From CAYLLN01 sp033762315 (lineage in GTDB: Bacteria; Planctomycetota; Planctomycetia; Pirellulales; Pirellulaceae): DNA of 64,000 bases. A program made the position numbers and the translations under genes. The stretch covers positions 3,963 through 67,962 of the forward strand of contig JANRLS010000148.1 of NCBI GenBank assembly GCA_033762315.1, written 5' to 3'. The notes under the pieces were generated by a model that ran no database searches, was not told the origin of the DNA, and saw only the letters and a program-made list of their open reading frames with translations. Below, in pieces: positions 1 to 7,850 of the stretch. Numbering within the stretch: position 1 is the first letter of the stretch; each line of letters opens with the position of its first letter.

Positions 1-1016
1 ACCTTGATCGTATCGGCTACCACCTCGTTGCGGGCCAGGTCTTGCTCGCCCGGCGCAACCGCCCCGCTGCCATCGGGAGCCATCCGCAAAAAGCCGGTGG
101 CGGTGAGCCGCTCGGCATCGACGGGCGAGAGGTTCTTGTACGGCGGCGAGCCAATCAACTCGTCGCCGGCAAGTTGCTCGCGGAGGAACACATCCCAGGG
201 CTTATCCGCGTTGAAGGCCCGGATGACGTAGTCGCGATACTTGTAGGCGTATTTCCGCTCCAGGTCTTTCTCGCTGTAGCCGTCGCTGTCGGCATAGCCC
301 GCGACATCGAGCCAGTGCCGGCCCCAGCGCTCGCCATATTGCGGCCGGGCCAGCAGGCGGTCGAGCAAGCGTTCCCAGGCATCGGGGGATTCATCGGCCA
401 AAAATGCCTCGACTTCGTCTGGCGTCGGTGGCAAGCCCACGAGGTCGAATGTGACCCGGCGGATGAGTGTGCGTTTGTCGGCACGAGGGGAAAACCCAAG
501 ATCGACTTTCGCCAGTTCGGCGAGCAGAAAGGGATCGAGGGGATTGTTGATTTCGGACCGCGGATTATCGATGGTGGGAACCGGCGGACTTTGGATCGGC
601 TGGAACGACCAGAACGCACGGTCGTCGTCGGTGATGTCGGCCAGCGCTTGCGGTTCGGGGCGGGCGGTTTTGGCTCCTTGGTCGATCCACGCCTTGAGCG
701 TCGCCAAGTCCTTCGCGGGCAAGTGCTTGCCTTCGGGGGGCATCTCGCCGGCGGCAATTCGCTGAACGAGCAGGCTCTCCGTCGCTTTACCGGCGACCAG
801 TGCCGGGCCGCTGTCGCCCCCCTGCCCGATCAGCCGGACCAGACGCAGGTCGAGATTCCCCTCGTGCTTTTCCTGGTCGCCGTGGCAATCAAAGCAATGG
901 GCCTTCAAAATCGGCCGGACATCTCGCTCGAAAGTCAGCGGCTGGGCGGCTAGCAACCAATCGGCTGCCAGCAGCCAAATTGCGCAGCCAATCGCCAATC
1001 GCGGGCAAAATCGCAT
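1..1016 (-). CDS. PSCyt1/DUF1549 secreted cytochrome-type protein, 5' part only
   Basis: The reading frame is open from an ATG at 1014-1016 to the window edge, so only the first ~338 residues are visible. Residues 1-24 form a signal peptide ending LLAAQ. A c-type haem motif, C41-F-D-C44-H45, sits in the sequence FERDVRPILKAHCFDCHGD, typical of the planctomycete PSCyt1 domain. About residue 170 onward, the phrases RRVTFDLVGLPPTPDEVEAF and ERWGRHWLDVAGYADSDG mark the DUF1549 domain. Full family members are usually 700-1100 residues and end in DUF1553, which should lie outside the window. The family is greatly expanded in planctomycetes, and its electron-transfer or polymer-degradation role is unproven. 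The gene lies 114 bp downstream of the small membrane protein gene on the same strand. Confidence 0.88.
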   Translation of the reverse strand, partial: MRFCPRLAIGCAIWLLAADWLLAAQPLTFERDVRPILKAHCFDCHGDQEKHEGNLDLRLVRLIGQGGDSGPALVAGKATESLLVQRIAAGEMPPEGKHLPAKDLATLKAWIDQGAKTARPEPQALADITDDDRAFWSFQPIQSPPVPTIDNPRSEINNPLDPFLLAELAKVDLGFSPRADKRTLIRRVTFDLVGLPPTPDEVEAFLADESPDAWERLLDRLLARPQYGERWGRHWLDVAGYADSDGYSEKDLERKYAYKYRDYVIRAFNADKPWDVFLREQLAGDELIGSPPYKNLSPVDAERLTATGFLRMAPDGSGAVAPGEQDLARNEVVADTIK

Positions 1017-1130
1017 GGTAAGAGCGAGGTGAGGCGGGAGGGTACGAACCGGCGGGAAGTGCAAGCTTGATTCTGTCCCAAGCGGCGGCGTAAAGCAACG
1101 AGAATTGCCGCGCGCTTGCTACTGCACGGG

Positions 1131-1436
1131 TTACCGATCCACCGGCTTCTCGGGCGGACCAGCCAGCGGCTTGGCGGCCCAGTCCTTCTCGCCAGGGCGA
1201 GGGGTAGGATGCAGCGGCGCGCCGCCGTGGCGATATCGCTGCGCCATCCGCGCTCCCAGCCAGATCAAACCCACCATGCCGAAACCCAGGATCACCAAGC
1301 CCGCCAGCGCCGCAAGCAGCTTGGCCCGGCTGGCACCGTCGATCCGCGGGAAAGGAGCGACATCGGCCCACGCGGGTTCACCGGTGAGCGCGATTGCCGC
1401 GGCAAACACCACGAGGATCAAACTTTGCTTTACCAT
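1131..1436 (-). CDS. Small membrane protein of unknown function
   Basis: A 101-residue protein that I do not recognise. An N-terminal signal-like segment (MVKQSLILVVFAAAIALTG) ends near AWA, and a strong transmembrane helix follows at about residues 40-62 (LLAALAGLVILGFGMVGLIW). A short basic and proline-rich tail follows. The start ATG lies inside the last codons of the dnaJ-like gene (ATGGTAA: its ATG overlaps the dnaJ stop by 7 bp), which implies translational coupling and one transcript. The frame continues upstream of this ATG, but the overlap arrangement and the signal sequence support the internal start. A role beside a chaperone is possible but is only inferred from position. Confidence 0.65.
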   Translation of the reverse strand: MVKQSLILVVFAAAIALTGEPAWADVAPFPRIDGASRAKLLAALAGLVILGFGMVGLIWLGARMAQRYRHGGAPLHPTPRPGEKDWAAKPLAGPPEKPVDR

Positions 1437-2416
1437 GTGAGTTCCGCCCGTGGGTCTTGGTCCAGTCGCGAATCCAGCTTGCGAACCAACTCTTGGCATT
1501 CGCTGTCGATCGTTTTCGGTATCGCGATCAAAATCTCGGCATACAAATCACCGGCGGTGCCATCAGTCCGCTTGATCCCCTGCCCTTTCGCTCGCAAGCG
1601 CGTGCCGCTGCTGGTGCCGGCGGGAACCTTGAGCGCGATCGTGCCGTGCGGCGTGGGGATATCGATCTTGCCCCCCAGTGCCGCCTCGGCGAGCGTGATC
1701 GGCACGCGGACGACGAGGTCGAGCCCATCGCGGCGAAAGCTCGGATGCGGCGCGATTCGAACGGTGACGAGCAGATCCCCCGCCGGACCGCCATTCGGCG
1801 ATGGCTCTCCTTGGCCGCGGAGGCGAATCGCTTTCCCATCCTCAATGCCGACAGGGATTTTGATCGTGATGGTTTCGACCGCCGTTCCTTTGCCGCTCGC
1901 CCGCTGCACGCGGAGGCTCGTCTCGCCGCCGGTCACGGCCGTCTGAAACGGGATGTCGATCTCCGTCCGCAAGTCGGCACCGGGCTGCGGCGACTGCTTG
2001 CGACCGCGACGGCGCTGCGGCTGGCCGCCGAAATCGAAGCTCCCACCGCCACCTCCCATGCCGAACTGCCGCATGATCTCTTCGAGGTCGATCGGCGGAG
2101 CGCCTCCGCCGCCGCCGCCGGGGGGCCATGATCCGCCAAAGTCGAACTGCGGTTGCGGGCCACCACCGGCCCACTGCGGGCCGCCGGACCCCATCTGTTC
2201 GAAACCGGGGCCAAACTGGTCGTAGAGCTTGCGCTTCTTTTCGTCGCTCAGCACATCGTAGGCCTGTTGCACTTCCTTGAACTTCTTCTGAGCCGCTTTG
2301 TCGTCGGGGTTCAGGTCCGGATGATACTTCCGAGCCAGCTTACGATACGCCTTCTGAATCTCGTCGGCCGAAGCGCCGCGAGCCACGCCGAGGGTATTGT
2401 AGTAGTCGTCGTTCAT
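1430..2416 (-). CDS. DnaJ/CbpA-like J-domain co-chaperone without zinc finger
   Basis: 328 residues. The J domain occupies residues 4-67 with the HPD motif at 32-34 (YHPDLNPDD), which stimulates the ATPase of DnaK. A Gly/Pro/Phe-rich linker (about 70-135) follows. The two C-terminal substrate-binding subdomains (about 140-310) contain the phrases DLLVTVRIAPHPSFRRDG and GTRLRAKGQGI, as in DnaJ_C. The CxxCxGxG zinc-finger repeats of type I DnaJ are absent, so this is a CbpA/type II co-chaperone. It is the first gene of a minus-strand pair with the overlapping small membrane protein. No dnaK or grpE is visible nearby. Confidence 0.9.
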   Translation of the reverse strand: MNDDYYNTLGVARGASADEIQKAYRKLARKYHPDLNPDDKAAQKKFKEVQQAYDVLSDEKKRKLYDQFGPGFEQMGSGGPQWAGGGPQPQFDFGGSWPPGGGGGGAPPIDLEEIMRQFGMGGGGGSFDFGGQPQRRRGRKQSPQPGADLRTEIDIPFQTAVTGGETSLRVQRASGKGTAVETITIKIPVGIEDGKAIRLRGQGEPSPNGGPAGDLLVTVRIAPHPSFRRDGLDLVVRVPITLAEAALGGKIDIPTPHGTIALKVPAGTSSGTRLRAKGQGIKRTDGTAGDLYAEILIAIPKTIDSECQELVRKLDSRLDQDPRAELTW

Positions 2417-2617
2417 GCTGGCATTTTAGCAAGGGACGCGGCGGGAGGCAGAGGGTTCAGGGGTTGGGGTTCACGGCTTTGGTGGGCGAGGCTCCTGCCG
2501 AGCCGGGCGTTGAGTCGGGAGGACGGAGGCGTGTAATCGGCAGGTTCGGTTCAATCGTCGTCGCCGCCAGCGGGCGCGTGCTAGAGTTGCAGAACGCCCT
2601 CGCAGTGGGAGATCGCG
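2417..2617. other. Divergent intergenic region with a short palindromic element
   Basis: This 201-bp spacer separates the dnaJ-like gene (minus) from the metallohydrolase gene (plus) and must hold both promoters, though I cannot place a convincing -35/-10 pair. At 2490-2504 the sequence GGCTC-CTGCC-GAGCC forms a small hairpin inside GGCGAGGCTCCTGCCGAGCC. It resembles a short dispersed planctomycete intergenic element, and a similar fragment (GTGCCTCGCCCTCCCGA) occurs in the pyrD-trpS spacer near 30366. A purine-rich ribosome-binding stretch (GGGAGAT) precedes the 2618 ATG. Confidence 0.4.
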
Positions 2618-4177
2618 ATGATGTTTCGGGGACTGTTGATTGTCGTGGCAGGCTTGCTCGCGTGCGATGCCAGTCCGCGCGCGGCTTGGGCCGCGGGGAG
2701 CCGAGGGAAGCTGGAAGTGCGGGTCGTCGATAAGGACGGGGGCCGACCGCTGGCGGCGCGAATGCATCTCAAGGATATCAAAGGGAGGCCGATCAAGCCG
2801 CCGAAAGTCCCCTTCTGGAAAGACCACTTTGTCTTCGACGGCTCGATCGTGCTCGAGCTGCCGCCGGGAACCTACACCTTCGAGCTCGAAACCGGCCCAG
2901 AATATCGGACGCAAACCGGCTACTTCCAACTGGAGCGCGGGGCCGAAGACACCAAGACCGTCGAGATGAACCGCTTTGTCGAGATGAGGAAAGAGGGTTG
3001 GTGGTCGGGCGATCTGCACATTCACCGTCCGCCAGCCGACATGGAACTGCTCATGCGGGCCGAGGATTTGCATGTCGGCCCGGTCATCACCTGGTGGAAC
3101 AAGCAAAACCTGTGGGAAGGGAAGCCACAGCCGGAGCCGCTGGTGGTGCAGTTCGACACCGACCGGTTCTATGGCCTCTTGGCCGGCGAAGACGAGCGGG
3201 GTGGCGGGGCGCTCCTCTTCTTCAACCTGGCCAAGCCCCTCGCCATCGCGGGCGCATCGGGCGAGTATCCGTCGTCGCTCACCTTTGCTCAGCAAGCGCG
3301 CGAGACCCCCGGCGCGCACATCGATGCCGAGAAGCCTTTTTGGTGGGATTTTCCCGCGTGGGTGGCGGCAGGTAAGGTCGATTCCGTCGGCCTCGCCAAC
3401 AACCACCAGCAGCGCGACGGCATGCTCGACGACGAGGCCTGGGGAAAGCCGCGCGATAAAGGGCTCTATCCTGGTGCCCAGGGAAACGGCCGCTGGTCGC
3501 AAGCGATTTACTATCACCTGCTGAACTGCGGCTTGCGGATCCCGCCGTCCGCCGGCAGTGCGTCGGGAGTGTTGCCCAACCCGGTCGGCTACAATCGGGC
3601 GTACGTTTATTGCGAGGGGGAACTGACCTGGGATCAGTGGTGGGAGAACCTGCGGCTGGGGCGAGTGGTCGTCACGAATGGCCCGATGCTGCGGCCGCGT
3701 GTGTATGGTCCCGGCGCGGAGCAAGACGGCGCGCTCCCCGGCCATGTCTTCCAAGCCGAGGCGGGCCAAACGGTCGAACTGGTCGTCGCCTTGAACCTCG
3801 CCACGCGCGACAAAGTCGAATACCTCGAAGTCATTCAAGACGGCAAGCCGCTGCACGAAGTGCGGCTCGATGCCTGGGCCAAAGCGAACGGCAAGCTGCC
3901 GCCGGTCAAGTTCACCAAAAGCGGCTGGATGCTGGTCCGGGCCGTAACAAACAACCCCAAAACCTTTCGCTTCGCCAGCACCGGGCCATACTACGTCGAA
4001 ATCGGCTACGAGCGGCGGGTGAGCAAACAATCGGCCCAATTCTTCCTCGACTGGGTCTATGAACGAGCCCGGCAAATCAAGCTCGACGATGCCGACCAGC
4101 AGCGCGAAGTGCTCGAATTCCACCGCGCCGCCCGCGACTTCTGGCAAAAGAAGGTGGCGGAAGCGAACGCGGAGTAG
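2618..4177 (+). CDS. Secreted CehA/McbA-like PHP-type metallohydrolase
   Basis: 519 residues. An N-terminal signal peptide (MMFRGLLIVVAGLLACDA) is followed by a beta-rich domain (about 25-115) resembling a carboxypeptidase-regulatory or CNA-B-like fold, with the phrase LEVRVVDKDGGRPLAARMHL. The metal-binding core starts at GWWSGDLHIHRPP (about residue 128), the HxH signature of CehA/McbA and PHP hydrolases. NNHQQRDGM and VVTNGPML come later, as in this family. Known CehA/McbA members hydrolyse carbamates or phosphoesters, and the substrate here cannot be read from sequence. It heads a plus-strand run with the downstream hydrolase, CitG-like and pterin synthase genes, but an 84-bp repeat-bearing gap separates it from them. 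Confidence 0.75.
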   Translation: MMFRGLLIVVAGLLACDASPRAAWAAGSRGKLEVRVVDKDGGRPLAARMHLKDIKGRPIKPPKVPFWKDHFVFDGSIVLELPPGTYTFELETGPEYRTQTGYFQLERGAEDTKTVEMNRFVEMRKEGWWSGDLHIHRPPADMELLMRAEDLHVGPVITWWNKQNLWEGKPQPEPLVVQFDTDRFYGLLAGEDERGGGALLFFNLAKPLAIAGASGEYPSSLTFAQQARETPGAHIDAEKPFWWDFPAWVAAGKVDSVGLANNHQQRDGMLDDEAWGKPRDKGLYPGAQGNGRWSQAIYYHLLNCGLRIPPSAGSASGVLPNPVGYNRAYVYCEGELTWDQWWENLRLGRVVVTNGPMLRPRVYGPGAEQDGALPGHVFQAEAGQTVELVVALNLATRDKVEYLEVIQDGKPLHEVRLDAWAKANGKLPPVKFTKSGWMLVRAVTNNPKTFRFASTGPYYVEIGYERRVSKQSAQFFLDWVYERARQIKLDDADQQREVLEFHRAARDFWQKKVAEANAE

Positions 4178-4261
4178 CGATTGGGGATTTCGGATTTCGG
4201 ATGGCGGATTTAGGATACGAGAGTCGCTCGTGAATCCGCATTCCGCTATTCGCAATCCACA
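4178..4261. repeat. Imperfect hairpin repeat of the GGATTTCGGAT type
   Basis: The whole gap between two plus-strand genes is filled by GGATTTCGGATTTCGGAT-like units on the left and, near the right end, their approximate reverse complement (GAATCCGCATTCCG, ATTCGCAATCC). The transcript would fold into a long imperfect hairpin directly upstream of the next start codon. This style of element (translating as NPQSEIRNPQS in one frame) is common between genes in planctomycete genomes. A weaker relative lies at 57631-57700. Confidence 0.6.
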
Positions 4262-5164
4262 ATGGCCTGGCGCGATCTGTATCCCTTTGAATCGCGCTAT
4301 CTCCCTCTCGGCCCCCACCGCCTGCATTACCTCGACGAAGGGGCCGGCGAGCCGCTGCTGTTCGTTCACGGCAACCCGACCTGGTCGTTCTACTGGCGGA
4401 ACCTGATTCTCGGCCTCAAGAGTCGCTACCGCTGCATCGCCGTCGATCACATCGGCTGCGGACTTTCGGACAAGCCGCAAGACTACCGCTACACGCTCCA
4501 GCAGCGGATTGACGATCTTGTGCAACTGGTCGAGCATCTCGATCTGACCGGTGCCACCTTGCTGGCGCACGATTGGGGCGGGGCGATTGGCCTGGGAACG
4601 GTGCAGCGCCTGCCGCATCGGTTCGCGCGGATCGTGCTGTTCAACACCGGCGCGTTCCCGCCGCCGTTTGTTCCCTGGCGAATCGCCGCCTGCCAAACTC
4701 CACTTCTCGGAACGTTTGCGATGCGTGGCTTGAATGTGTTCCCGCGCGCCGCCTTGACGATGGCGGTCGAAAAACGCGACCGGATGACCGCCGACGTGCG
4801 GGCGGGTTTGCTGGCTCCATACGACAATTGGGCCAACCGCGTCGCCGTCAATCAGTTCGTCCGCGATATTCCGTCTTCGCCGCAGCATCCGACTTGGCAA
4901 ACCTTGGAACGAATCGAAGCAGGACTTGCCGCACTGGCCGATCGACCGATTGAGCTGATCTGGGGGATGCGCGACTGGTGTTTTCGGCCGGAATGCCTCG
5001 ACCGCTTTGTTTGCCACTGGCCGCGGGCGGAGGTGCATCGCCTGACCGATTGCGGACATTACGTGGTCGAAGATGCTCACGAGCGGATTGTCCCTTTGGT
5101 TGTGGAGTTTATCGAGAAGCATCCCGTTCACGGTTCGGACCAGCACGCCGCGATTTCACCATGA
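4262..5164 (+). CDS. Alpha/beta hydrolase, haloalkane dehalogenase/OleB-like
   Basis: 300 residues, alpha/beta-hydrolase fold. The oxyanion/halide loop HGNPTWSFYWRNL (about 36-48, with N38) and the nucleophile elbow AHDWGG (D104, W105) match haloalkane dehalogenases, which use Asp rather than Ser. The acid is probably the Asp in GMRDWCF (about 255), and the base is the His in DCGHYVVED. The same residue set is shared by OleB, the beta-lactone decarboxylase of long-chain olefin biosynthesis, which planctomycetes can carry. No oleA, oleC or oleD is adjacent, so the substrate is open. The start ATG immediately follows the repeat hairpin, and the stop overlaps the CitG-like start by ATGA. Confidence 0.82.
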   Translation: MAWRDLYPFESRYLPLGPHRLHYLDEGAGEPLLFVHGNPTWSFYWRNLILGLKSRYRCIAVDHIGCGLSDKPQDYRYTLQQRIDDLVQLVEHLDLTGATLLAHDWGGAIGLGTVQRLPHRFARIVLFNTGAFPPPFVPWRIAACQTPLLGTFAMRGLNVFPRAALTMAVEKRDRMTADVRAGLLAPYDNWANRVAVNQFVRDIPSSPQHPTWQTLERIEAGLAALADRPIELIWGMRDWCFRPECLDRFVCHWPRAEVHRLTDCGHYVVEDAHERIVPLVVEFIEKHPVHGSDQHAAISP

Positions 5165-6021
5165 CCTCGCCACCGCCACTCTCGATCAGCCAAATCGCCA
5201 CGCTGGCCTGCGTGCTCGAAGCGACCGCGCCCAAGGTGGGCAACGTTCACCGCGGAGCCGATTTCGAAGACCTGACCCTACCCGACTTTCTCGTCAGCGC
5301 GATTGCCGTTGGTCCCATCTTGGAAAATGCCGCGGCGGCCGGCGTGGGCCGGACCGTGCTCAATGCCATCACCGCCACGCGGCAGTTGGTGACAACGAAC
5401 ACCAACCTCGGCATGGTCCTCTTGCTTGCGCCGCTGGCGGCGATGCCGCGAGGGGAACCACTCACCATTGACTCGGTCCATCGCGTTCTCTCCTCGCTCA
5501 CGCCCGACGATTCCCGCCTCGTCTATGAGGCGATTCGCCTGGCCCAGCCGGGCGGCTTGGGAAAGGTGGAAGAGATGGACGTGGCCGCCGCCCCGCCCGA
5601 CGATCTCTTGGCGGCGATGCATGCTGCGGCGAATCGCGACCTCGTCGCCCGCCAGTATGCGGAGGATTTTTGCCTGGTGCTGGGCGAGGTTTTGCCGCTG
5701 CTTCAAGCTGGGCGAGCGCAAGGCTGGTCGCTGACGGAGGCGATCGTGCATACGCAGGTGTCCCTATTGGCCGACCACGACGACAGCCTGATTGCCCGCA
5801 AATGCGGCCCGGAAGTGGCCCGCCAGGCGAGCGCCATAGCGGGGCAAGTGCTGGCGTGCGGCGGACCGGGGGACGAGGCGTATTACGAAGCCCTCGCCGA
5901 TTTCGACTTCTGGCTCCGCAGCGATGGCCACCGCCGCAATCCAGGGACGACCGCCGACCTCATCGCCGCCGCCCTATTCGCCGGGCTGCGCGAGGGCCTG
6001 CTCATGCCGCCGTGGAGGTAA
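5161..6021 (+). CDS. CitG-like triphosphoribosyl-dephospho-CoA synthase family protein (archaeal type)
   Basis: 286 residues. The N-terminal phrase EATAPKVGNVHRGADFEDL and the segment TTNTNLGMVLLLAPLA are characteristic of the archaeal/H4MPT-associated branch of the CitG/MdcB family rather than true citrate-lyase CitG. No citrate lyase or malonate decarboxylase gene is nearby. The ATG overlaps the upstream stop by four bases (ATGA), so translation is coupled. The next gene is a pterin synthase, 7 bp downstream. In methylotrophs and planctomycetes, CitG-like genes have been reported in tetrahydromethanopterin C1 gene islands. On that basis a role in methanopterin-type cofactor synthesis is inferred, not shown. 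Confidence 0.8.
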   Translation: MTSPPPLSISQIATLACVLEATAPKVGNVHRGADFEDLTLPDFLVSAIAVGPILENAAAAGVGRTVLNAITATRQLVTTNTNLGMVLLLAPLAAMPRGEPLTIDSVHRVLSSLTPDDSRLVYEAIRLAQPGGLGKVEEMDVAAAPPDDLLAAMHAAANRDLVARQYAEDFCLVLGEVLPLLQAGRAQGWSLTEAIVHTQVSLLADHDDSLIARKCGPEVARQASAIAGQVLACGGPGDEAYYEALADFDFWLRSDGHRRNPGTTADLIAAALFAGLREGLLMPPWR

Positions 6022-6028
6022 TTGAACC

Positions 6029-6526
6029 ATGTCCACCCAATTCTCGGTCCGCCTCGCCAAAGAGCACCACGTCTTTAGCGCCGCGCACTTCATCACGTTC
6101 AACACCGACGTCTGCGAGCGTCTGCATGGGCACAACTACCGCGTGCAGGTCGAAGTGCTCGGTCCACTCGACGAGAACCAGTACGTGGTCGATTTCATTG
6201 CCCTGCGCGACGAACTGAAGACCATCACCGACACGCTCGATCACCGCATGTTGCTGCCGACGGGACATCCGCTGATCCGCGTCACGGCGAGCAAAACCGA
6301 AGTCGAAGTGGCCTTCACTCCCGATGGGCGGCGATGGGTTTTTCCCCTGGGAGACTGCGTGATCCTGCCGATTCCCAACACCACGGCCGAACTGCTGGCC
6401 GACTACATCGGCCGCCAGTTGCTCGCGGCCGTGGAAGTGCGAACCGGCACGCGGCCCGCGCGGCTGCGCGTCGAGGTGGACGAAAACCACGGGCAATGGG
6501 GCGTGTGCGAGTTGAGTCACGAATGA
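6029..6526 (+). CDS. 6-pyruvoyl-tetrahydropterin synthase / QueD family protein
   Basis: 165 residues. Zinc ligands are visible as the His of FSAAHFI and the two His of ERLHGHNYRV. The VDF sequence (QYVVDFIALRDELK), LDHRMLLP and a C-terminal RVEVDENHGQWG complete the family pattern. Members convert 7,8-dihydroneopterin triphosphate to 6-pyruvoyl-tetrahydropterin or, as QueD, to 6-carboxy-tetrahydropterin for queuosine. The catalytic Cys expected after FxAAH-type motifs appears to be the C of NTDVCERLHGH. Pairing with the archaeal-type CitG gene favours a pterin cofactor role over queuosine, for which no queC/queE/queF is visible. The stop overlaps the next start (ATGA). Confidence 0.85.
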   Translation: MSTQFSVRLAKEHHVFSAAHFITFNTDVCERLHGHNYRVQVEVLGPLDENQYVVDFIALRDELKTITDTLDHRMLLPTGHPLIRVTASKTEVEVAFTPDGRRWVFPLGDCVILPIPNTTAELLADYIGRQLLAAVEVRTGTRPARLRVEVDENHGQWGVCELSHE

Positions 6527-7071
6527 ACCCACAAATCATGTCCGTGCTCTGGACCTTGGCGAAGTACGCCGACCTCGTGATCCTCCCCGTGGCGCTTATT
6601 GTGTTCGTGATCGCAATTCCCAATGGCATTCCGGCTGTCGGCTCGCGCTTATCATCGTTCCAGCAGCGCTACCTCCAGTTCAACTTGCAGACGCTATTCT
6701 GGCTTATCACCCTTGTGGGAATCCTCTTTGGCATCGGACGACTGACGGGAATCAATTTGCTTTTGCTCATATTCGTTTGGACCTTTGCCCTGCTCTATTC
6801 CTGTGGGCCTTGGACGGCCCTTCTGATTGCAACGAGCACTCGTCTCTGGCACCCGAATCGGGAACGGCTCGCCGGCGGCCTAGCATTGCTCGCGTTGCTG
6901 GCATTGCCGTTTTTAGTCGCGACGATGGCGAGCATCATATACGGCGACGACACTCTTCATCGATTGTCACGCTTTGCCTGCATTCTCTGGACCACCCAGA
7001 TCGTACTGTACCTGCTCCTTCGGCCGCTCCTGCTGCCGCTGGACGATTCGCGGAGCGAGACTGGCAGTTGA
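6523..7071 (+). CDS. Multi-pass membrane protein of unknown function
   Basis: 182 residues with about five hydrophobic helices (for example residues 17-35, 58-80, 83-105, 119-141 and 157-175). I recognise no family. The start is the ATG at 6523, chosen because it overlaps the stop of the pterin synthase gene (ATGA) and lies before the first helix. Base composition is visibly lower in G+C than its neighbours. It ends the 2.6-7.1 kb plus-strand run, and a repeat hairpin follows at 7088. Its relation to the pterin genes rests only on coupling. Confidence 0.65.
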   Translation: MNPQIMSVLWTLAKYADLVILPVALIVFVIAIPNGIPAVGSRLSSFQQRYLQFNLQTLFWLITLVGILFGIGRLTGINLLLLIFVWTFALLYSCGPWTALLIATSTRLWHPNRERLAGGLALLALLALPFLVATMASIIYGDDTLHRLSRFACILWTTQIVLYLLLRPLLLPLDDSRSETGS

Positions 7072-7087
7072 TAAACCATTGCATTCA

Positions 7088-7179
7088 CAATTTGCACTTT
7101 GCAATGATCATTTAACAATGTGCCATCGATTGCGGATTCGATTGCAAATTGTTCATTTCAAATTTCAAAATGCAAATTG
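7088..7179. repeat. AT-rich imperfect hairpin repeat between convergent genes
   Basis: The left arm starting CAATTTGCACTTTG and the right arm ending TTTCAAAATGCAAATTG are inverted with scattered mismatches, giving an AT-rich hairpin of about 90 nt. It sits exactly between the ends of two convergent genes. Sequences of this ATTTCAAATTTCAAA style recur between genes in planctomycetes. It may help end transcription in both directions, but there is no clean GC stem plus T-run. Confidence 0.5.
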
Positions 7180-7192
7180 AGGAAAACCGCCC

Positions 7193-7597
7193 CTAATTCG
7201 CCGGCGTGCCGACAATCGGCGGCGCGGGGGCGGGCTTCTCTTCGGGCAACACCTGCATTTCGATCCATTTGAGCGCCCCAAGCCGCCAACTGCGGCCGCT
7301 CTTTTGCTCCAGGCGCAGCGCGAACCAGTGGTTCTCCCCCTGCGGAGCAAGCAGCACTTTGTAGCTCCCCGCCGGCGGCTTGGCATCGACTTCCGGAATC
7401 GGCCGCCAATTCCCCTGCGCCGCGTACCACGATTCGCCGGTCGCGGTGTGATAGCGAATCGCCTGCCAGTCGTTGGCCAGCGGCAGCACCACTACGTCGA
7501 ATCCCTTGGTCCCCTCGTCGGCCGCGCAGCATGTCGCCAGCAAGGTTCCCACCGCCACGCCCCAAGTTCCCGCCAATCCCCAAGCCCAGCCCTTCAT
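7193..7597 (-). CDS. Secreted hypothetical protein
   Basis: 134 residues. The ATG at 7595-7597 has a good ribosome-binding stretch (GGGAGAGG) and begins a signal peptide (MKGWAWGLAGTWGVAVGTLL) with a cysteine pair at the cleavage region (ATCCAADEG), so lipid attachment is possible. The mature part is a small beta-rich domain (FDVVVLPLANDWQAIRYH, SYKVLLAPQGENHWFALRL) with a proline-rich end. No family is recognised. It is transcribed away from the ammonium-sensor gene at 7851, and the ~250-bp gap between them shows no other gene. Confidence 0.6.
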   Translation of the reverse strand: MKGWAWGLAGTWGVAVGTLLATCCAADEGTKGFDVVVLPLANDWQAIRYHTATGESWYAAQGNWRPIPEVDAKPPAGSYKVLLAPQGENHWFALRLEQKSGRSWRLGALKWIEMQVLPEEKPAPAPPIVGTPAN

Positions 7598-7850
7598 GGC
7601 CTCTCCCCTCCTGAATACGAGGCACGCCCCGGCAACCGCCAAGGCCAACACCCATCATTGTAATCGCGACCGGCAAAATCGCCATCGTCGGTTTTGGCGG
7701 CCGATTTGGCACGCTGGAAAGTCCGCCGATGCCAATCGTAGCGACAAAAGTTGACTCGCCGGTCGCCGTCCGGGCGGCTCCCCGCAACCTATTTTTGCCG
7801 GTTGTGGCGCACTTCTCGCGCCGCGACTCCCTCGCGCTGGCGAAATTCGC

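Noticed and set aside
2471..5146. An 891-codon open frame on the minus strand
   Set aside because: It is antisense to the metallohydrolase and hydrolase genes, which have clear motifs and ribosome-binding sites. Its sequence is Arg/Pro/Gly-rich with no domain, as expected for the complement of a G+C-rich gene.
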